64,000 nucleotides of DNA from Flagellimonas aquimarina. Lineage in GTDB: Bacteria; Bacteroidota; Bacteroidia; Flavobacteriales; Flavobacteriaceae. Below the pieces are notes generated by a model. The model ran no database searches, had not been told where the DNA came from, and saw only the letters and a program-made list of their open reading frames with translations. A program made the translations under genes and the position numbers. The stretch covers positions 1,345,165 through 1,409,164 of the forward strand of contig NZ_QGEG01000002.1 of NCBI RefSeq assembly GCF_003149745.1. The letters are read 5' to 3'. This document shows positions 25,315 through 34,667 of this stretch, piece after piece. How positions within the stretch are numbered: position 1 is the first letter of the stretch; each line of letters starts with the position of its first letter.

Positions 25315-27687
25315 TTATGAAAAATTCCACCATTTCTTAACGGTCTTACCATAACCGTAGCCATATTGGCCCCCATACCCCAAGTTTGCATCCTTCACAC
25401 CATTAACCACAAAAGATAGGTTCTTTAATTTTTTTTCTTCTTTTAGTTTAATTGGATATTCCAAGACTTTTTCCTCAGTGACTCCAGCTTTGGTCACGTA
25501 AACCGTTTGATCAGCATACGCATTAATTAACAAAGTATCGGTAACGGGTAATAAAGGTGCAGAATCAATAATAACACAGTCATAAATGCTAGAACAATGT
25601 TCTATAAGTTCTTTCAACCTATTGCTCATTAAAAGTTCAGCTGGATTTGGTGGAATCTGACCAGAAAAAATGACGTCCACGTCATTATCATTAACATGGA
25701 TTGGTACTATGATCTCCTCTATTTCTACTTTATCATTATGCAAATATTCAGTCAATCCGGTCAAATCTTTCCTCCTTTTGTTAACTCCATTGACATTTTC
25801 GCTTAAACCTGAATAAAAGTCATATAGCTTGGGATTTCTTATGTCTGCTCCAATCAACAAAACTTTCCTTTTTGTACTTGCAAAAACCATGGCCAAATTC
25901 GAGGATATAAATGTTTTACCTTCTCCTGGAACGCTCGACGTAACCAGTATCACTCCGCCACGATTCGGCTTTACACTTTTCTTAAGTATATAATCCAAAT
26001 TTGTTCTTAGAATACGAAGAGATTCACCCAACACAGAACGATCTACACCTGAAATCAATTTAGGCTCCTTCTTTCCTATCTTAGGAAGTTCGGCTAAAAC
26101 AGGCGCTTTGTTTAAAATAGTTTTTTCCAATCCAAGCTTATTATGTACTTTATTGTCTAGTAAATCCTTAACATAAATCAGTGAAAAAGGTACTAGCGCT
26201 CCTAAAATAATTGAAGCTAAAAAAATGGCTTTCTTTTTTGGGGAAACCGGAAAATTAGATCCATAAGCGGAATCTATAACTTTTGATTTAGGAGATGCAG
26301 AAGCAAATGTAATTTGAGATTCCTCTCTTTTCTGCAATAAATATAAGTAAAGTGATTCTGTTGTTTGTTGTTTTCTAGTTATATCTCTTAAAGCTCTCTC
26401 ATTACTGGGAGCCGCATATATTCTTGAATTTATTTGAGATAACTGTTTACTCAAACTGTTCACCTGAAGATTAAGGTTATTGGAAACATTGTTCAAGCTT
26501 GACTGCATACCTCTTTTTAAACCTTGTAATTGTTGATCTAAATTAACTATTACCGGGTTTTTTTCATTAGAGCTTTCTAACAATCTATTTCTTTGAGCTA
26601 CCAATTCATTATATCGTTGCGCCGAATTTGAAATACTTTGGTCAGATAAACCAACTTCGGGAATAATATCGTAGCCATCCTGACCATTAATAAGGTCCTT
26701 CATTGAATTGGCAATACTTAACTGAATATTAATATTCTGTAGCTCTTGCTCACTGGATGCACTCAGGTTAAAATTCACATTTGATTGAGACCCTAAATCG
26801 GCAATTCCCCTACTCGACTTAAAGTTTTCGGCGGTATCATCAACTGATGATAAATTGGAGTAAATTTCTGTAATACGATCATTAATAAACTTTGTGGTTC
26901 TGTCTGCTATTGCTTTTTTGTCAGTAACTGCATTGATATTGTTAATGCCTATAAGTTCATTGATTATATCCACGGCCCTCTGTTCAATAGGGTCCGTTAG
27001 ACTAATATTAATAATATTAGAAAGCTTCTTATCATTGGCATTAATACGTGTTCTTTTTCTATATGAATCCGCGACAAAATGCAATGGTTTAATAACTACC
27101 TGCATTTGTTTATCCTTATAGGAAGATAATGTTTTGTTGGGTGTTAAAATGATATCGCCTATGTCACTTTTTATTTTATCTCCAAAATCATATTTCTTCT
27201 CCGGCTCATCCTCTTTTTCTTTGTAACCAAATGAAGTGTCAGAATATGCCTTTACAAAAAAATTAAATCGTGCGTTGTTGATTATTGAATCATTGGATAA
27301 AAAATTGATGGAAAAAGGAATCTTTTCTTTACGATAAATCTCCGTGTTTTTTATATTACCCAGCACAAAAAATTGGATGTTTAAATCCAAGTTTTTAGTA
27401 ATATTGATGAAATTATCTCTTGCAGCAAGTAGTTCAGTTTCATCTTCAATTTTAGCTTTTCCTGATGAAAAAATGTCCAAATCGTCTAAAACACTTAATT
27501 CAGAGGCTTGATTTGATTCTTCTAAAATCTGAATTTTAGCGGTTGCGCTATATTCAGGAATAGTATATCTAAGGTATACTGTTGATAAAGAAATACTTAT
27601 TATTATTGAAATCAAAAACCACTTCCAATTCCTAAGACATATATCCAAAAGGGCTTTAAGGTTTAATTCAGAGGTACTCGACATCAC
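25315..27687 (-). CDS. wzc: Wzc-type polysaccharide co-polymerase with tyrosine autokinase domain
   Basis: A 790-residue inner-membrane protein. Residues 20-38 and 485-506 are transmembrane helices bracketing a periplasmic Wzz-like region with coiled coil (about 255-450). The cytoplasmic BY-kinase domain has Walker A SSVPGEGKT (584-592), Walker A' VLLIGADIR (609-617) and Walker B CVIIDSAP (704-711). The C-terminus carries a short tyrosine cluster (Y771, Y775, Y777, Y779) expected to be phosphorylated. It controls chain length and export with Wza. It is the last gene of the minus-strand run degT-capD-wza-wzc. Dephosphorylation by the adjacent CpsB-like enzyme is expected. Confidence 0.92.
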   Translation of the reverse strand: MMSSTSELNLKALLDICLRNWKWFLISIIISISLSTVYLRYTIPEYSATAKIQILEESNQASELSVLDDLDIFSSGKAKIEDETELLAARDNFINITKNLDLNIQFFVLGNIKNTEIYRKEKIPFSINFLSNDSIINNARFNFFVKAYSDTSFGYKEKEDEPEKKYDFGDKIKSDIGDIILTPNKTLSSYKDKQMQVVIKPLHFVADSYRKRTRINANDKKLSNIINISLTDPIEQRAVDIINELIGINNINAVTDKKAIADRTTKFINDRITEIYSNLSSVDDTAENFKSSRGIADLGSQSNVNFNLSASSEQELQNINIQLSIANSMKDLINGQDGYDIIPEVGLSDQSISNSAQRYNELVAQRNRLLESSNEKNPVIVNLDQQLQGLKRGMQSSLNNVSNNLNLQVNSLSKQLSQINSRIYAAPSNERALRDITRKQQTTESLYLYLLQKREESQITFASASPKSKVIDSAYGSNFPVSPKKKAIFLASIILGALVPFSLIYVKDLLDNKVHNKLGLEKTILNKAPVLAELPKIGKKEPKLISGVDRSVLGESLRILRTNLDYILKKSVKPNRGGVILVTSSVPGEGKTFISSNLAMVFASTKRKVLLIGADIRNPKLYDFYSGLSENVNGVNKRRKDLTGLTEYLHNDKVEIEEIIVPIHVNDNDVDVIFSGQIPPNPAELLMSNRLKELIEHCSSIYDCVIIDSAPLLPVTDTLLINAYADQTVYVTKAGVTEEKVLEYPIKLKEEKKLKNLSFVVNGVKDANLGYGGQYGYGYGKTVKKWWNFS

Positions 27688-27727
27688 TAATAAAATTTTA
27701 GGGGATAATACAAAAAATAAAAATCAA

Positions 27728-28489
27728 CTACCTTGTCAATAAAACAACCGTTGAAGTTACAAGAACGGAAATTATTGAAACCGCAATAGACGCTCTCTGG
27801 TCCAAATTTGATGCAGTTTTACCCGACTGATTGGGCTCTACATATATAACATCATTCTGTGTTAGATAATAAACTGGTGACTTTAGAGCATCCTTTTTGT
27901 TTAAATCAACACGATTGTAAACTTTAGTTCCGTTAAAATCTCTTATTACCATGATATTATCACGTCTACCTTTAATATTGATATCCCCAGCCAAACCTAA
28001 AGCTTCTAAAATTGAGATTTGCTCACCATTTACTTGATAGGTTCCCGGTCTATTAACCGAACCTAAAACGGTAACGGTAAAATTTCTGATTCTAATATTA
28101 ATTATGGGGTCCTTCAGATAATCTGAAAGCTTATCCCTAAGCAATTCTCTTGTTTCGCTTGGAGAAAGGCCTACAATTTTAATCTTTCCAACTACGGGGA
28201 AATCGATTTCTCCATTCTTATCCACCAAATAATTAACCTGTTCAGCACGAATACCACCTTCTTCTGCCCCCCTAAAAAGGTTAAACGGGGCACTTGCCTC
28301 TGGATCCAACGTGGAAATATGAATACTGACTAAATCGTCTACCTTAAATTTGGTAGTAAAAGAATTATCATCAACAAGGGTCTCAAACTGGTTTGCATCT
28401 TGAAAATAAACCACTTCTTTTTTTGACCCACATGAAGCAATGATCAGTGCCATTAACAATAAATACACCAATTTAAATTTTGAGTTCAT
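27728..28489 (-). CDS. wza: Polysaccharide export outer-membrane lipoprotein (Wza-like)
   Basis: A 253-residue lipoprotein: signal peptide with lipobox IIASC (Cys20). It has the poly-export domain (FKVDDLVSIHISTLDPEA to GKIKIVGLSPSETRELLRDKL), a SLBB-like segment (NFTVTVLGSVNRPGTYQVNGEQISILEALGLAG), and a C-terminal hydrophobic helix (SIAVSIISVLVTSTVVLL). The helix fits a short Wza that spans the outer membrane. It is 40 bases upstream of wzc and 13 downstream of the dehydratase gene. The export channel passes polymer delivered by Wzc. Confidence 0.92.
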   Translation of the reverse strand: MNSKFKLVYLLLMALIIASCGSKKEVVYFQDANQFETLVDDNSFTTKFKVDDLVSIHISTLDPEASAPFNLFRGAEEGGIRAEQVNYLVDKNGEIDFPVVGKIKIVGLSPSETRELLRDKLSDYLKDPIINIRIRNFTVTVLGSVNRPGTYQVNGEQISILEALGLAGDINIKGRRDNIMVIRDFNGTKVYNRVDLNKKDALKSPVYYLTQNDVIYVEPNQSGKTASNLDQRASIAVSIISVLVTSTVVLLTR

Positions 28490-28502
28490 AAAACGTACGT
28501 GT

Positions 28503-30449
28503 TTAGCTATTGAGTTGTGGAATTTTTGATTTCAAATCCTCTGTAGGGTTAGATTTTTTTGTATCGGTGTCCAATTTACAAAAATCAGAGTTGTTGGAGA
28601 TGTATTCTGGAACAATACTTTTCATTAGCTGAACAACATTTCCTTTAAAAAACAAGTTTGATATGCAAAGCTCATCAATCATGGTTCTTGTTTTTATATA
28701 GTCAATGTCCCTTACTTTACTAATCATTATTTTATCATGATAGGTAGGAAGCGTGTTTTCACCATTAGCCAATAGTTCTTCATATAGTTTCTCTCCTGGT
28801 CTAAGTCCTGTTATTTTAATATCAATATCATCTGGGAAATGAAGACCAGAGAGTCTAATCATGTTTTTGGCCAAATCTAAAATCTTAACAGACTCACCCA
28901 TATCAAATATAAATATTTCTCCACCCTTACCCATTGCACCAGCTTCCAAAACTAGCTGAGAAGCTTCTGGAATAGTCATGAAATATCTTGTAATATCTTT
29001 GTGTGTTACCGTTAAAGGGCCTCCTTTTTCTATTTGTTTTCTAAACAAAGGAATTACCGATCCGTTGGATCCAAGTACATTCCCAAATCGAGTGGTAACA
29101 AACTTTGTTTTTTCATCTTGCTGTCTACAACCTATGTACATTTCTGCAATTCGTTTGGTCGCACCCATAACATTGGTAGGGTTTACAGCCTTATCTGTAG
29201 AAACAAAAACAAATTTTTCAACATTGAAATCGACCGCAAGGTCAACTATGGTTTTCGTGCCAGCAACATTAATTTTAACGGCCTCATATGGGTTACGTTC
29301 CATAAGAGGAACATGTTTATATGCAGCTGCATGAAAAATTCTGTCAGGTTTATGTTCTTCGAACAGAGCTCTCATTTTGTTTTTATCCCTGATATCACTA
29401 ACAACTGGAATAAAGTTATGGAATCCTACTTGTTTTAATTCTTGCTGAAGATCATATAGTGCAGACTCAGCCTGATCAATAATAATAAGAGATTGATAAC
29501 TGTATTTACAAATTTGACGAACCAGTTCACTACCTATGGATCCCGCTCCTCCGGTGACCATAATAACTTTATCTTCAAAGTCCTTTACAACTTTACTGTT
29601 CTTTATTTTAATTGGCGGCCTATCTAAAAGATCTTCTATCTGTACTCTCTTTATCTGAGAAACTTTTAGCTCCCCATTTATCCAATCTTCAACAGGGGGG
29701 ACAATTTTTACTTTAACTGGTAAATCTACAATCTCATTAACCAAGGTCCTAAGTTGCCTTGGACGAATATTCTGGATTGAAAAAACAACTTCTGAGATGC
29801 TATGGAACCTTACAAATTCTTTAGTAAGTATAGATTTGTCATACACTTTGACACCATTAATCTGTTTTCCAACCTTTTGAAGGTTGTTATCCACAAATCC
29901 CACAACTTTGACCTTCATTTTTGAATGATTGGTAAGTGTATTGTATGTGATTATACCAGATTCCCCAGCACCATAGACTATAAGGTTTTTTGTTGGAGTT
30001 TCATTATTCTTGATCAAGCTCTCAAAACAAATCTTAAAAACATACCTAGCAGCCGTGAGTGCCAAAAAAGTAAGTAAACTATTAATAATGATTATAGAAA
30101 GGGGGATTGTAAAGCTGTCAACAATACCGAAATATCTATTTGTTAAAACAATACCTATTGTTCCTATACTAGCCAAACAAATGGCATTGAAAATGGCATA
30201 AACATCTTTTATTCCAGTGTGCCGTACAACACCTTTGTAGCTTCCAGAAATTAAAAATGAGGTAAGGAACAATAAAATCACTATCGGCAGCTGTGCCCAA
30301 AGCCGTTGAACATCAAAATTAAAGCTAAGATTGAATCTAATGAAATAGGCCAGCATAAATGAAACCCCTACAATACACAGATCGATAAGGAGCACGGTCC
30401 ACTTGGAGGCATAATGCTTATTGTTATCAAAAATGTATTTTTTAATCAT
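28503..30449 (-). CDS. Membrane-bound nucleotide-sugar 4,6-dehydratase (CapD/WbpM/PglF-like)
   Basis: A 648-residue protein with four N-terminal transmembrane helices (within residues 17-150), a first Rossmann motif VYGAGESG, and the catalytic SDR domain with VTGGAGSIGSEL, DIRDKNKM, FHAAAYKHVPLMERNPYEA, FVSTDKAVNPTNVMGATKR and the C-terminal GLRPGEKLYEELL. This is the large form of the UDP-GlcNAc C6-dehydratases that feed bacillosamine, QuiNAc and related sugars. It overlaps the aminotransferase gene upstream by 8 bases, giving a dehydratase-aminotransferase pair for a 4-amino-4,6-dideoxy sugar. Confidence 0.9.
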   Translation of the reverse strand: MIKKYIFDNNKHYASKWTVLLIDLCIVGVSFMLAYFIRFNLSFNFDVQRLWAQLPIVILLFLTSFLISGSYKGVVRHTGIKDVYAIFNAICLASIGTIGIVLTNRYFGIVDSFTIPLSIIIINSLLTFLALTAARYVFKICFESLIKNNETPTKNLIVYGAGESGIITYNTLTNHSKMKVKVVGFVDNNLQKVGKQINGVKVYDKSILTKEFVRFHSISEVVFSIQNIRPRQLRTLVNEIVDLPVKVKIVPPVEDWINGELKVSQIKRVQIEDLLDRPPIKIKNSKVVKDFEDKVIMVTGGAGSIGSELVRQICKYSYQSLIIIDQAESALYDLQQELKQVGFHNFIPVVSDIRDKNKMRALFEEHKPDRIFHAAAYKHVPLMERNPYEAVKINVAGTKTIVDLAVDFNVEKFVFVSTDKAVNPTNVMGATKRIAEMYIGCRQQDEKTKFVTTRFGNVLGSNGSVIPLFRKQIEKGGPLTVTHKDITRYFMTIPEASQLVLEAGAMGKGGEIFIFDMGESVKILDLAKNMIRLSGLHFPDDIDIKITGLRPGEKLYEELLANGENTLPTYHDKIMISKVRDIDYIKTRTMIDELCISNLFFKGNVVQLMKSIVPEYISNNSDFCKLDTDTKKSNPTEDLKSKIPQLNS

Positions 30450-31578
30450 CGAAATTTGCTTTTATTATCGTACAAATTCTTTCTAAATCTTCTTGTTCCA
30501 AATTCGAACCACTTGGTAGGCACAACCCTCTTTCAAAAAGGTCTTCACTTACTCCATTGGTGTAATTTGTTGCCTCTTTAAATATGGGTTGTAAATGCAT
30601 TGGTTTCCAAAGTGGTCTTGATTCTATATTTTCATTATCAAGTGCAATTCTAATTCTTTCTCGAGTTTCAAAAGAAGAGGTTAAAACACAGGTAAGCCAC
30701 CTATTAGACAAACTTCCTTTTGGGTCTTCAAGAAAACTTAATCCAGAAATTGAGGATAAATTTTCTTTATAAAACAAAAAGTTGTTCCTTCTTGCGCTGA
30801 CTCTTTCCTCTAGAACTTCCATCTGCCCTCTACCAATACCAGCAAGAACGTTGCTCATACGATAATTATATCCAATATGTGAATGTTGATAGTGCGGGGC
30901 ATTATCTCTTGCTTGTGTTGCCAAATAAACCGCTCTATCAATAATTTGTTTGTCTTTACTTAGTAAAGCTCCTCCTCCAGAAGTAGTTATGATCTTATTC
31001 CCGTTAAACGACAAAATTCCAATATCTCCAAAGCTACCGCATCTAACACCATCGTATACACTACCCAAAGCTTCTGCACTATCCTCAATCACGGGAATGT
31101 CATACTTTCTGGATATCGCTTTAATCTCATCCACCTTGTACGGCATTCCATATAAATGAACAGCAATAATTGCCTTGGGTTTTTTACCAAAATTCCTTCT
31201 ATCTACTATTGCTTTTTCCAATAATTCAGGTGAAATATTCCAGGTTTCCCGTTCGCTATCTATAAATACGGGCTCTGCTCCCAAATAAGTAATTGGGTTT
31301 GCTGACGCAGCAAAAGTGAAACTCTGACATAATACCTCATCTCCCAAACCTATCCCTAGAAGTTCTAGAGCAAGGTGAATTGCTCCAGTCCCTGAGCTTA
31401 AACAAGCGGCATGAACATTATTTCCAACATAACCTTCTATACTTCTTTCAAAACCGGTGACATTTGGTCCTAGAGGTGCTATCCAATTACTATCAAACGC
31501 TTGTTTAACATATAATTGTTCTGTTGACCCCATATGTGGGGAAGAAAGCCAAATCTTTTCTTGTACTCCAGTCTCCAT
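30442..31578 (-). CDS. DegT/DnrJ/EryC1/StrS sugar aminotransferase (PglE/EpsN-like)
   Basis: A 378-residue PLP-dependent nucleotide-sugar aminotransferase. Motifs: IWLSSPHMGSTEQLYVKQAF at the start, CLSSGTGAIHLAL (phosphate loop), VIEDSAEALGSVYDG, and FNGNKIITTSGGGAL holding the catalytic lysine near residue 194. The PglE-like start and the adjoining membrane dehydratase suggest formation of UDP-4-amino-4,6-dideoxy-GlcNAc. The N-acetyltransferase that would complete bacillosamine is not next to it. It begins the minus-strand run to wzc; the 373-base region upstream separates it from the divergent epimerase gene. Confidence 0.88.
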   Translation of the reverse strand: METGVQEKIWLSSPHMGSTEQLYVKQAFDSNWIAPLGPNVTGFERSIEGYVGNNVHAACLSSGTGAIHLALELLGIGLGDEVLCQSFTFAASANPITYLGAEPVFIDSERETWNISPELLEKAIVDRRNFGKKPKAIIAVHLYGMPYKVDEIKAISRKYDIPVIEDSAEALGSVYDGVRCGSFGDIGILSFNGNKIITTSGGGALLSKDKQIIDRAVYLATQARDNAPHYQHSHIGYNYRMSNVLAGIGRGQMEVLEERVSARRNNFLFYKENLSSISGLSFLEDPKGSLSNRWLTCVLTSSFETRERIRIALDNENIESRPLWKPMHLQPIFKEATNYTNGVSEDLFERGLCLPSGSNLEQEDLERICTIIKANFDD

Positions 31579-31951
31579 AGGTTAATTTGAGGAATTTTTG
31601 ATAAAACTAATTCTTAACGAATGATTATCAATCAATTTAAATTGACAATTCGATATAAGTTGGAAATACTCGTTCAAGAGCTAAAAGAACAAAATAATAC
31701 TGGTTCAAGTTTACACGCTTTTCTAGTCTTGAATTTAAAATGAAATAGGTAAAACATTGGTATTTTTACTTAATCACCCACTATTTAATGATAAATAATG
31801 TCCTTTCCTTTAATATCCAAGAATGTACAGAGTTTGAATTAAAAATATCCGCTTTGCTTAACTTGTGTCCAGTGATTTTTTTGGATATTACATAGCATAA
31901 GATTCAAAAACTTAATTTTACTGTTTTTATATTTTAACTGTAATAAACTAT
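31579..31951. promoter_or_regulatory. Divergent intergenic region within the polysaccharide locus
   Basis: A 373-base AT-rich gap between divergent transcription units. No exact TTG-N17-23-TAnnTTTG is found on either strand; TATATTTT at 31928-31935 is one base off. A 10-base perfect inverted repeat TAATATCCAA (31811-31820) / TTGGATATTA (31881-31890) and a third partial copy AATATCC (31844-31850) lie in the middle and might bind a regulator. Confidence 0.4.
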
Positions 31952-32980
31952 ATGAAAATACTTGTAACAGGAGCTGCCGGATTTATTGGGTTTCATCTTT
32001 CAGAAAGGCTTGTGAAAATGGGGCATCAGGTTGTAGGGTTGGATAACGTAAACGACTACTATAGTACTTCTCTTAAATACAATAGATTGAAGGAGTTGGG
32101 TGTTTTAGAGGAAAAAGCCAAAAGGATCAACGAAATTGTTACTAGTGATAAATACGGTGATGCATTAAAGTTTATACGAATTTCTTTGGAAGAAAAAACC
32201 ATGCTTTCAGGTTTATTTAGCTCCCAAAAATTTGATGTTGTATGTAATCTTGCTGCTCAAGCAGGAGTTCGCCATAGTCTTGAAAATCCGGCAGCCTACA
32301 TTGATAGTAATATTGTTGGCTTTTCAAATCTATTGGAGTGCATTCGAAACCATGATATCAAACATTTGGTGTATGCTAGTAGTTCCAGTGTTTATGGTCT
32401 CAATAGAGAGGTCCCTTTTAAGATTTCGCATTCGGTAGATCGTCCAATCAGTCTTTATGCAGCCACAAAAAAAAGTAATGAATTAATGGCCCATACATAC
32501 AGTCATTTATTTGGTTTTAGAACTACCGGTCTTCGTTTTTTTACCGTTTATGGCCCTTGGGGTCGTCCAGATATGGCAATGTTTCTATTTACAAAAGGAA
32601 TTCTCAATAATACTCCAATAGAAGTATTTAATAATGGTGATCTAGAAAGAGACTTCACTTACATAGATGATATAATTAATGGCATAATACCTATTATTGA
32701 AGACAACTATACAGCTTCCTACAACCCAAAAAAACTTTATAATTTGTACAACATCGGTAACAGTAAATCTGTAAAGCTATTAGATTTTATTGAAGCTATA
32801 GAAGATACTTTACACTTAAAGGCAACAAAAGTTATGAAGCCTATGCAACCTGGAGATGTAAAAGCGACTTGGGCAGATGTTAGCGATTTGGAAAGAGATT
32901 ATAACTATCGTTCCAATACCTCAATTGATAGTGGAGTTAAACAATTTGTTAAATGGTATAAAGCATACTATAGCATATGA
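31952..32980 (+). CDS. NAD-dependent epimerase, UDP-glucuronate 4-epimerase-like
   Basis: A 342-residue extended SDR enzyme. It begins MKILVTGAAGFIGFHLSERL (Rossmann TGxxGxxG), has the N-terminal pattern GLDNVNDYYSTSLKYNRL characteristic of CapI/LpsL-type UDP-GlcA 4-epimerases, the NLAAQAGVRHSLENPAAYI block, the active-site SSSSVYG with YAATKKSNE, and GPWGRPDMAMFLF. The expected reaction is UDP-GlcA to UDP-GalA. It precedes the UDP-glucose dehydrogenase gene that would supply its substrate, separated by 295 bases with a separate promoter. Confidence 0.88.
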   Translation: MKILVTGAAGFIGFHLSERLVKMGHQVVGLDNVNDYYSTSLKYNRLKELGVLEEKAKRINEIVTSDKYGDALKFIRISLEEKTMLSGLFSSQKFDVVCNLAAQAGVRHSLENPAAYIDSNIVGFSNLLECIRNHDIKHLVYASSSSVYGLNREVPFKISHSVDRPISLYAATKKSNELMAHTYSHLFGFRTTGLRFFTVYGPWGRPDMAMFLFTKGILNNTPIEVFNNGDLERDFTYIDDIINGIIPIIEDNYTASYNPKKLYNLYNIGNSKSVKLLDFIEAIEDTLHLKATKVMKPMQPGDVKATWADVSDLERDYNYRSNTSIDSGVKQFVKWYKAYYSI

Positions 32981-33135
32981 ATATAGCAAACCTAGTAGTT
33001 TGATAAAATCAGTTGTACCAATCATAAGCTTTTTTGTTTAAAACTTAGCACATAAATTGAGTTAATAGAACATACATTTTATCAGTGAAATTACATTTCA
33101 TCTGTTTTATTAAAAAGTTTGTCTAGAACCATCTG

Positions 33136-33164
33136 TTGATTAATTACTTTATTGCATATTTTTG
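33136..33164 (+). promoter_or_regulatory. Promoter of the UDP-glucose dehydrogenase gene
   Basis: TTG at 33136-33138, an 18-base spacer and TATTTTTG at 33157-33164 match the Bacteroidota consensus well. The predicted leader is about 105 bases. Otherwise the 32981-33275 gap shows only AT-rich sequence. Confidence 0.7.
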
Positions 33165-33275
33165 GCGAAAAAATAGAGTAGTTGTAAACTAAAAATCTTT
33201 AATAGCGTCAATATTAAATACAAGTTTTGATAGTCTTTTAAAGCTAAGAATTAATAGGTTTAAGAAGTCGAACAT

Positions 33276-34604
33276 ATGAAAATAACAATTGTTGGTACAG
33301 GGTACGTAGGTTTGGTTACAGGAACATGTTTTGCCGAAATGGGAAATAATGTTACCTGCGTGGATATTGATGAACAAAAGATTGAAAATTTGAAAAGAGG
33401 CATTGTGCCAATATATGAACCAGGGCTTGAAGCCATGGTAAAACGCAATGTTGCAAATAAGACCTTACATTTTCATACCAAATTAAAAGATTGTTTAGAT
33501 AAATGTAATATGGCATTTATCGCCGTTGGGACCCCTATGGGTGAAGATGGTTCAGCCGATTTGCAATATGTACTTCAAGTGGCCACTGAAATTGGAAAAC
33601 ATATGACCACTCCGCTGATTGTGGTAGACAAATCTACAGTACCGGTTGGGACTGCCGATAAAGTAAAGGCGGCGATTGATAAAGAGTTGAAAAAGAGAGG
33701 GCAAGAAATAGAATTTCATGTGGTATCTAATCCTGAATTTTTAAAAGAAGGAGATGCGATTAGTGATTTTATGAAACCTGATCGTGTTGTTGTTGGTACT
33801 GAAGACAAACAAACAGCAGAGGCTATGCGTAGGTTATACGCACCGTTTTTTAGAAGTAGTATGGATCGAATGTTGGTAATGGATGTGCGCTCTGCGGAAA
33901 TGACCAAATATGTTGCGAATGCTATGTTGGCTACCAAAATATCTTTCATGAATGAGGTGTCAAACATATGCGAACTGGTAGGGGCCGATGTTAACAAAGT
34001 CCGTGTTGGAATAGGTTCTGACAGTCGTATTGGTTATAGTTTTATATATCCTGGAAGTGGGTATGGAGGTTCTTGTTTTCCAAAAGATGTAAAGGCACTT
34101 AAGAAAACTGCTGAACAGGAAGGTTATGATGCACAATTATTAAATGCAGTTGAAGATGTTAATGATAGGCAAAAATTTGTAATTGCAAACAAAGTAATCG
34201 CTCATTATGGAGAGGATTTGTCAAACAAGACCTTTGCAATTTGGGGGTTGTCTTTTAAACCTGGAACTGATGACATGCGAGAAGCTCCATCCATATACAT
34301 AATTAAAAAACTGGCTTCAATGGGAGCTAAAATAAAAGCCTATGACCCAAAGGCCATTCATGAGGCCCAATCACACTATTTAAAGGATGTTGAAGGCATT
34401 TCATATACAAACACCAAATATGAAGCTTTACAAGGTGCTGATGCTATGTTGCTGTTAACCGAATGGAAAGAGTTTCGTTCACCTGATTTTATCGAAATAC
34501 AAAATTCGTTACAAGCACCTGTTATTTTTGATGGTCGTAATCAGTTTGATGGTTCACGACTTCAGGAACTAGGGTTTACATATTACCAAATAGGGAAAAA
34601 ATAG
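33276..34604 (+). CDS. ugd: UDP-glucose 6-dehydrogenase
   Basis: A 442-residue NAD-dependent nucleotide-sugar dehydrogenase making UDP-glucuronate. It starts [23 protein letters not shown], has [49 protein letters not shown], the active-site [16 protein letters not shown] (catalytic Cys) and the C-terminal [20 protein letters not shown]. The NPEFLKEG and SCFPKD features separate it from the ManNAc-type dehydrogenase (wecC) found later in the locus. Its promoter is at 33136-33164, and a stem-loop follows at 34628-34667. Confidence 0.94.
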   Translation: MKITIVGTGYVGLVTGTCFAEMGNNVTCVDIDEQKIENLKRGIVPIYEPGLEAMVKRNVANKTLHFHTKLKDCLDKCNMAFIAVGTPMGEDGSADLQYVLQVATEIGKHMTTPLIVVDKSTVPVGTADKVKAAIDKELKKRGQEIEFHVVSNPEFLKEGDAISDFMKPDRVVVGTEDKQTAEAMRRLYAPFFRSSMDRMLVMDVRSAEMTKYVANAMLATKISFMNEVSNICELVGADVNKVRVGIGSDSRIGYSFIYPGSGYGGSCFPKDVKALKKTAEQEGYDAQLLNAVEDVNDRQKFVIANKVIAHYGEDLSNKTFAIWGLSFKPGTDDMREAPSIYIIKKLASMGAKIKAYDPKAIHEAQSHYLKDVEGISYTNTKYEALQGADAMLLLTEWKEFRSPDFIEIQNSLQAPVIFDGRNQFDGSRLQELGFTYYQIGKK

Positions 34605-34627
34605 TTAGTAATTACAACGAGTTTATA

Positions 34628-34667
34628 AGATAATTGTTAACTGTCATGTGCTGGTTAGCAATTATCT
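34628..34667. terminator. Stem-loop between convergent ugd and glycosyltransferase genes
   Basis: Arms AGATAATTGTTAAC (34628-34641) and GTTAGCAATTATCT (34654-34667) pair with one mismatch and a 12-base loop. It overlaps the last 13 bases of the glycosyltransferase gene at 34655. It probably ends both converging transcripts, although T runs are weak. Confidence 0.55.

Noticed and set aside
29034..29438. Plus-strand open frame of 134 codons
   Set aside because: Antisense to the well-conserved dehydratase gene at 28503-30449; no start signal or family resemblance.
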